Assembly: GCA_029821255.1 (NCBI GenBank)
Contig: JALGTS010000100.1
Location: forward strand, 1-5,150
DNA: 5,150 bases
Direction of reading: 5' to 3'
Source: Candidatus Zipacnadia bacterium
GTDB lineage: Bacteria > Armatimonadota > Zipacnadia > Zipacnadales > Zipacnadaceae
Shown here one piece after another: positions 4,596 to 5,150 of this stretch (the stretch's first letter is position 1; each line of letters opens with the position of its first letter). The notes beneath the pieces are model-generated. The model had not been told where the DNA came from. It searched no databases and saw nothing but the letters and a program-made list of their open reading frames with translations. A program made the translations under genes and the position numbers.

Positions 4596-5150
4596 TCAGC
4601 CTACGCCAAGCCGCTCGGCGACGGCTCGATAAGCCACGTGGCCTGCCTTTTCGTCCTCGGTCTGAGGCGTCGATGTCGTGACGAGTACACAGCGGCCGCG
4701 GATACCTCTGATCCCGGCCAGCCCCAGCAGGACGCCGGCAGCGCTGACAATGCGTTGGCCGCCCTCGCCTTCGGAGGCGCCCGACCCCGCTACGTAGACT
4801 CTCTCGGTCTCCTCCCCTCTCATCCCGTCGACGGTGACGACCTCGGAGCATCCCAGCCTCTCCAGTAGGTAGAGGATCCTGCCGCACAGCTCATAGCGAT
4901 CCTCGGAGCGTGCACCGGGGGGCAGATCGTCGCCGACGACGATGATGACATCGCGCCCGGCCGCCTTGGAGGCGTAGAACTCGATCCGGGGGAGGCGTAT
5001 CACCCCGTTCTCGACGACGACGCTGTCTGACAGGTCTGAGAGGGGGATCTCGGCGATCCTCTTGGCGCCGAGGCGGTCCATCAGCAGCTTTGCCGCTGCG
5101 GTGCCCACTCCGCCGACCCCGGGAAGGCCAACAACCGCCACGGCGTCATG
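4596..5150 (-). CDS. PAC2-family protein (proteasome assembly chaperone-like), 5' end cut by window
   Basis: This is a cytosolic protein of the PAC2 (archaeal DUF75/PbaB-like) family, whose eukaryotic members and some archaeal members help assemble the 20S proteasome. The role of this copy is inferred from family only. Numbered from an in-frame GTG at 5141, the visible part shows the family's opening VVGLPGVGGVG (3-13), then GVIRLPRIEFYASK (46-59), RDVIIVVGDDLPPG (63-76), YELCGRILYLLERLG (83-97), EVVTVDGM (100-107), and a C-terminal GLAGIRGIRGRCVLVTTS (140-157). The frame stays open through the right edge (H-D-A before the GTG). Family members usually have a few residues before VVGLPG, so the true start probably lies just outside. 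The C-terminus is complete and typical. The TGA lies 9 bases from the end of convergent tiaS, so the two transcripts must overlap at their 3' ends unless they stop inside coding sequence. Confidence 0.87.
   Translation of the reverse strand, partial: HDAVAVVGLPGVGGVGTAAAKLLMDRLGAKRIAEIPLSDLSDSVVVENGVIRLPRIEFYASKAAGRDVIIVVGDDLPPGARSEDRYELCGRILYLLERLGCSEVVTVDGMRGEETERVYVAGSGASEGEGGQRIVSAAGVLLGLAGIRGIRGRCVLVTTSTPQTEDEKAGHVAYRAVAERLGVG

Noticed and set aside
4349..4681. 110-codon plus-strand frame in the tail of tiaS and PAC2 region
   Set aside because: It is arginine- and proline-rich, overlaps two recognised genes in other frames and has no motif.

Overview
The window looks like archaeal chromosome. 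It carries a clear tRNA(Ile2) agmatidine synthase (TiaS), an enzyme known only from Archaea. It also carries a PAC2-type proteasome-assembly-chaperone relative of the archaeal kind. Several genes have TATA boxes about 26 bases upstream of their starts, giving leaderless or short-leader transcripts. The lineage cannot be fixed from the window. The host genes are strongly GC-rich, with G/C in most third codon positions and GTG/TTG starts.

The left third (about 60-1855) differs sharply. It is AT-rich and holds two divergent genes. On the minus strand lies an AbiTii-type (abortive infection) gene. It is read as an N-terminal piece (593-973) and a C-terminal piece (78-608), joined across a 7-base homopolymer where a single -1 shift would restore one protein of about 298 residues. 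On the plus strand lies a 194-residue protein with three predicted membrane spans (1213-1797), not assigned to a family. A GC-rich spacer of about 107 bases separates them. Base composition, the domain identity and the pairing of a cytosolic Abi protein with a small membrane protein suggest an acquired defence module, possibly analogous to the two-component AbiT system. This is the most interesting part of the window.

Between the module and the host genes (1798-1994) lies a gene-free stretch with three tandem perfect inverted repeats, followed by the promoter of the next gene.

The right two thirds are host core genes: a class I/II PLP-dependent aminotransferase (1995-3167, +), tiaS (3249-4586, +, with its own TATA box), and the PAC2-family gene (4596 to the right edge, -). 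The PAC2 gene converges on tiaS with only 9 bases between the stop codons, and its 5' end is cut off by the window. These three genes serve unrelated pathways (amino-acid metabolism, tRNA decoding of AUA, probable proteasome assembly), and nothing in the sequence ties them into one process.
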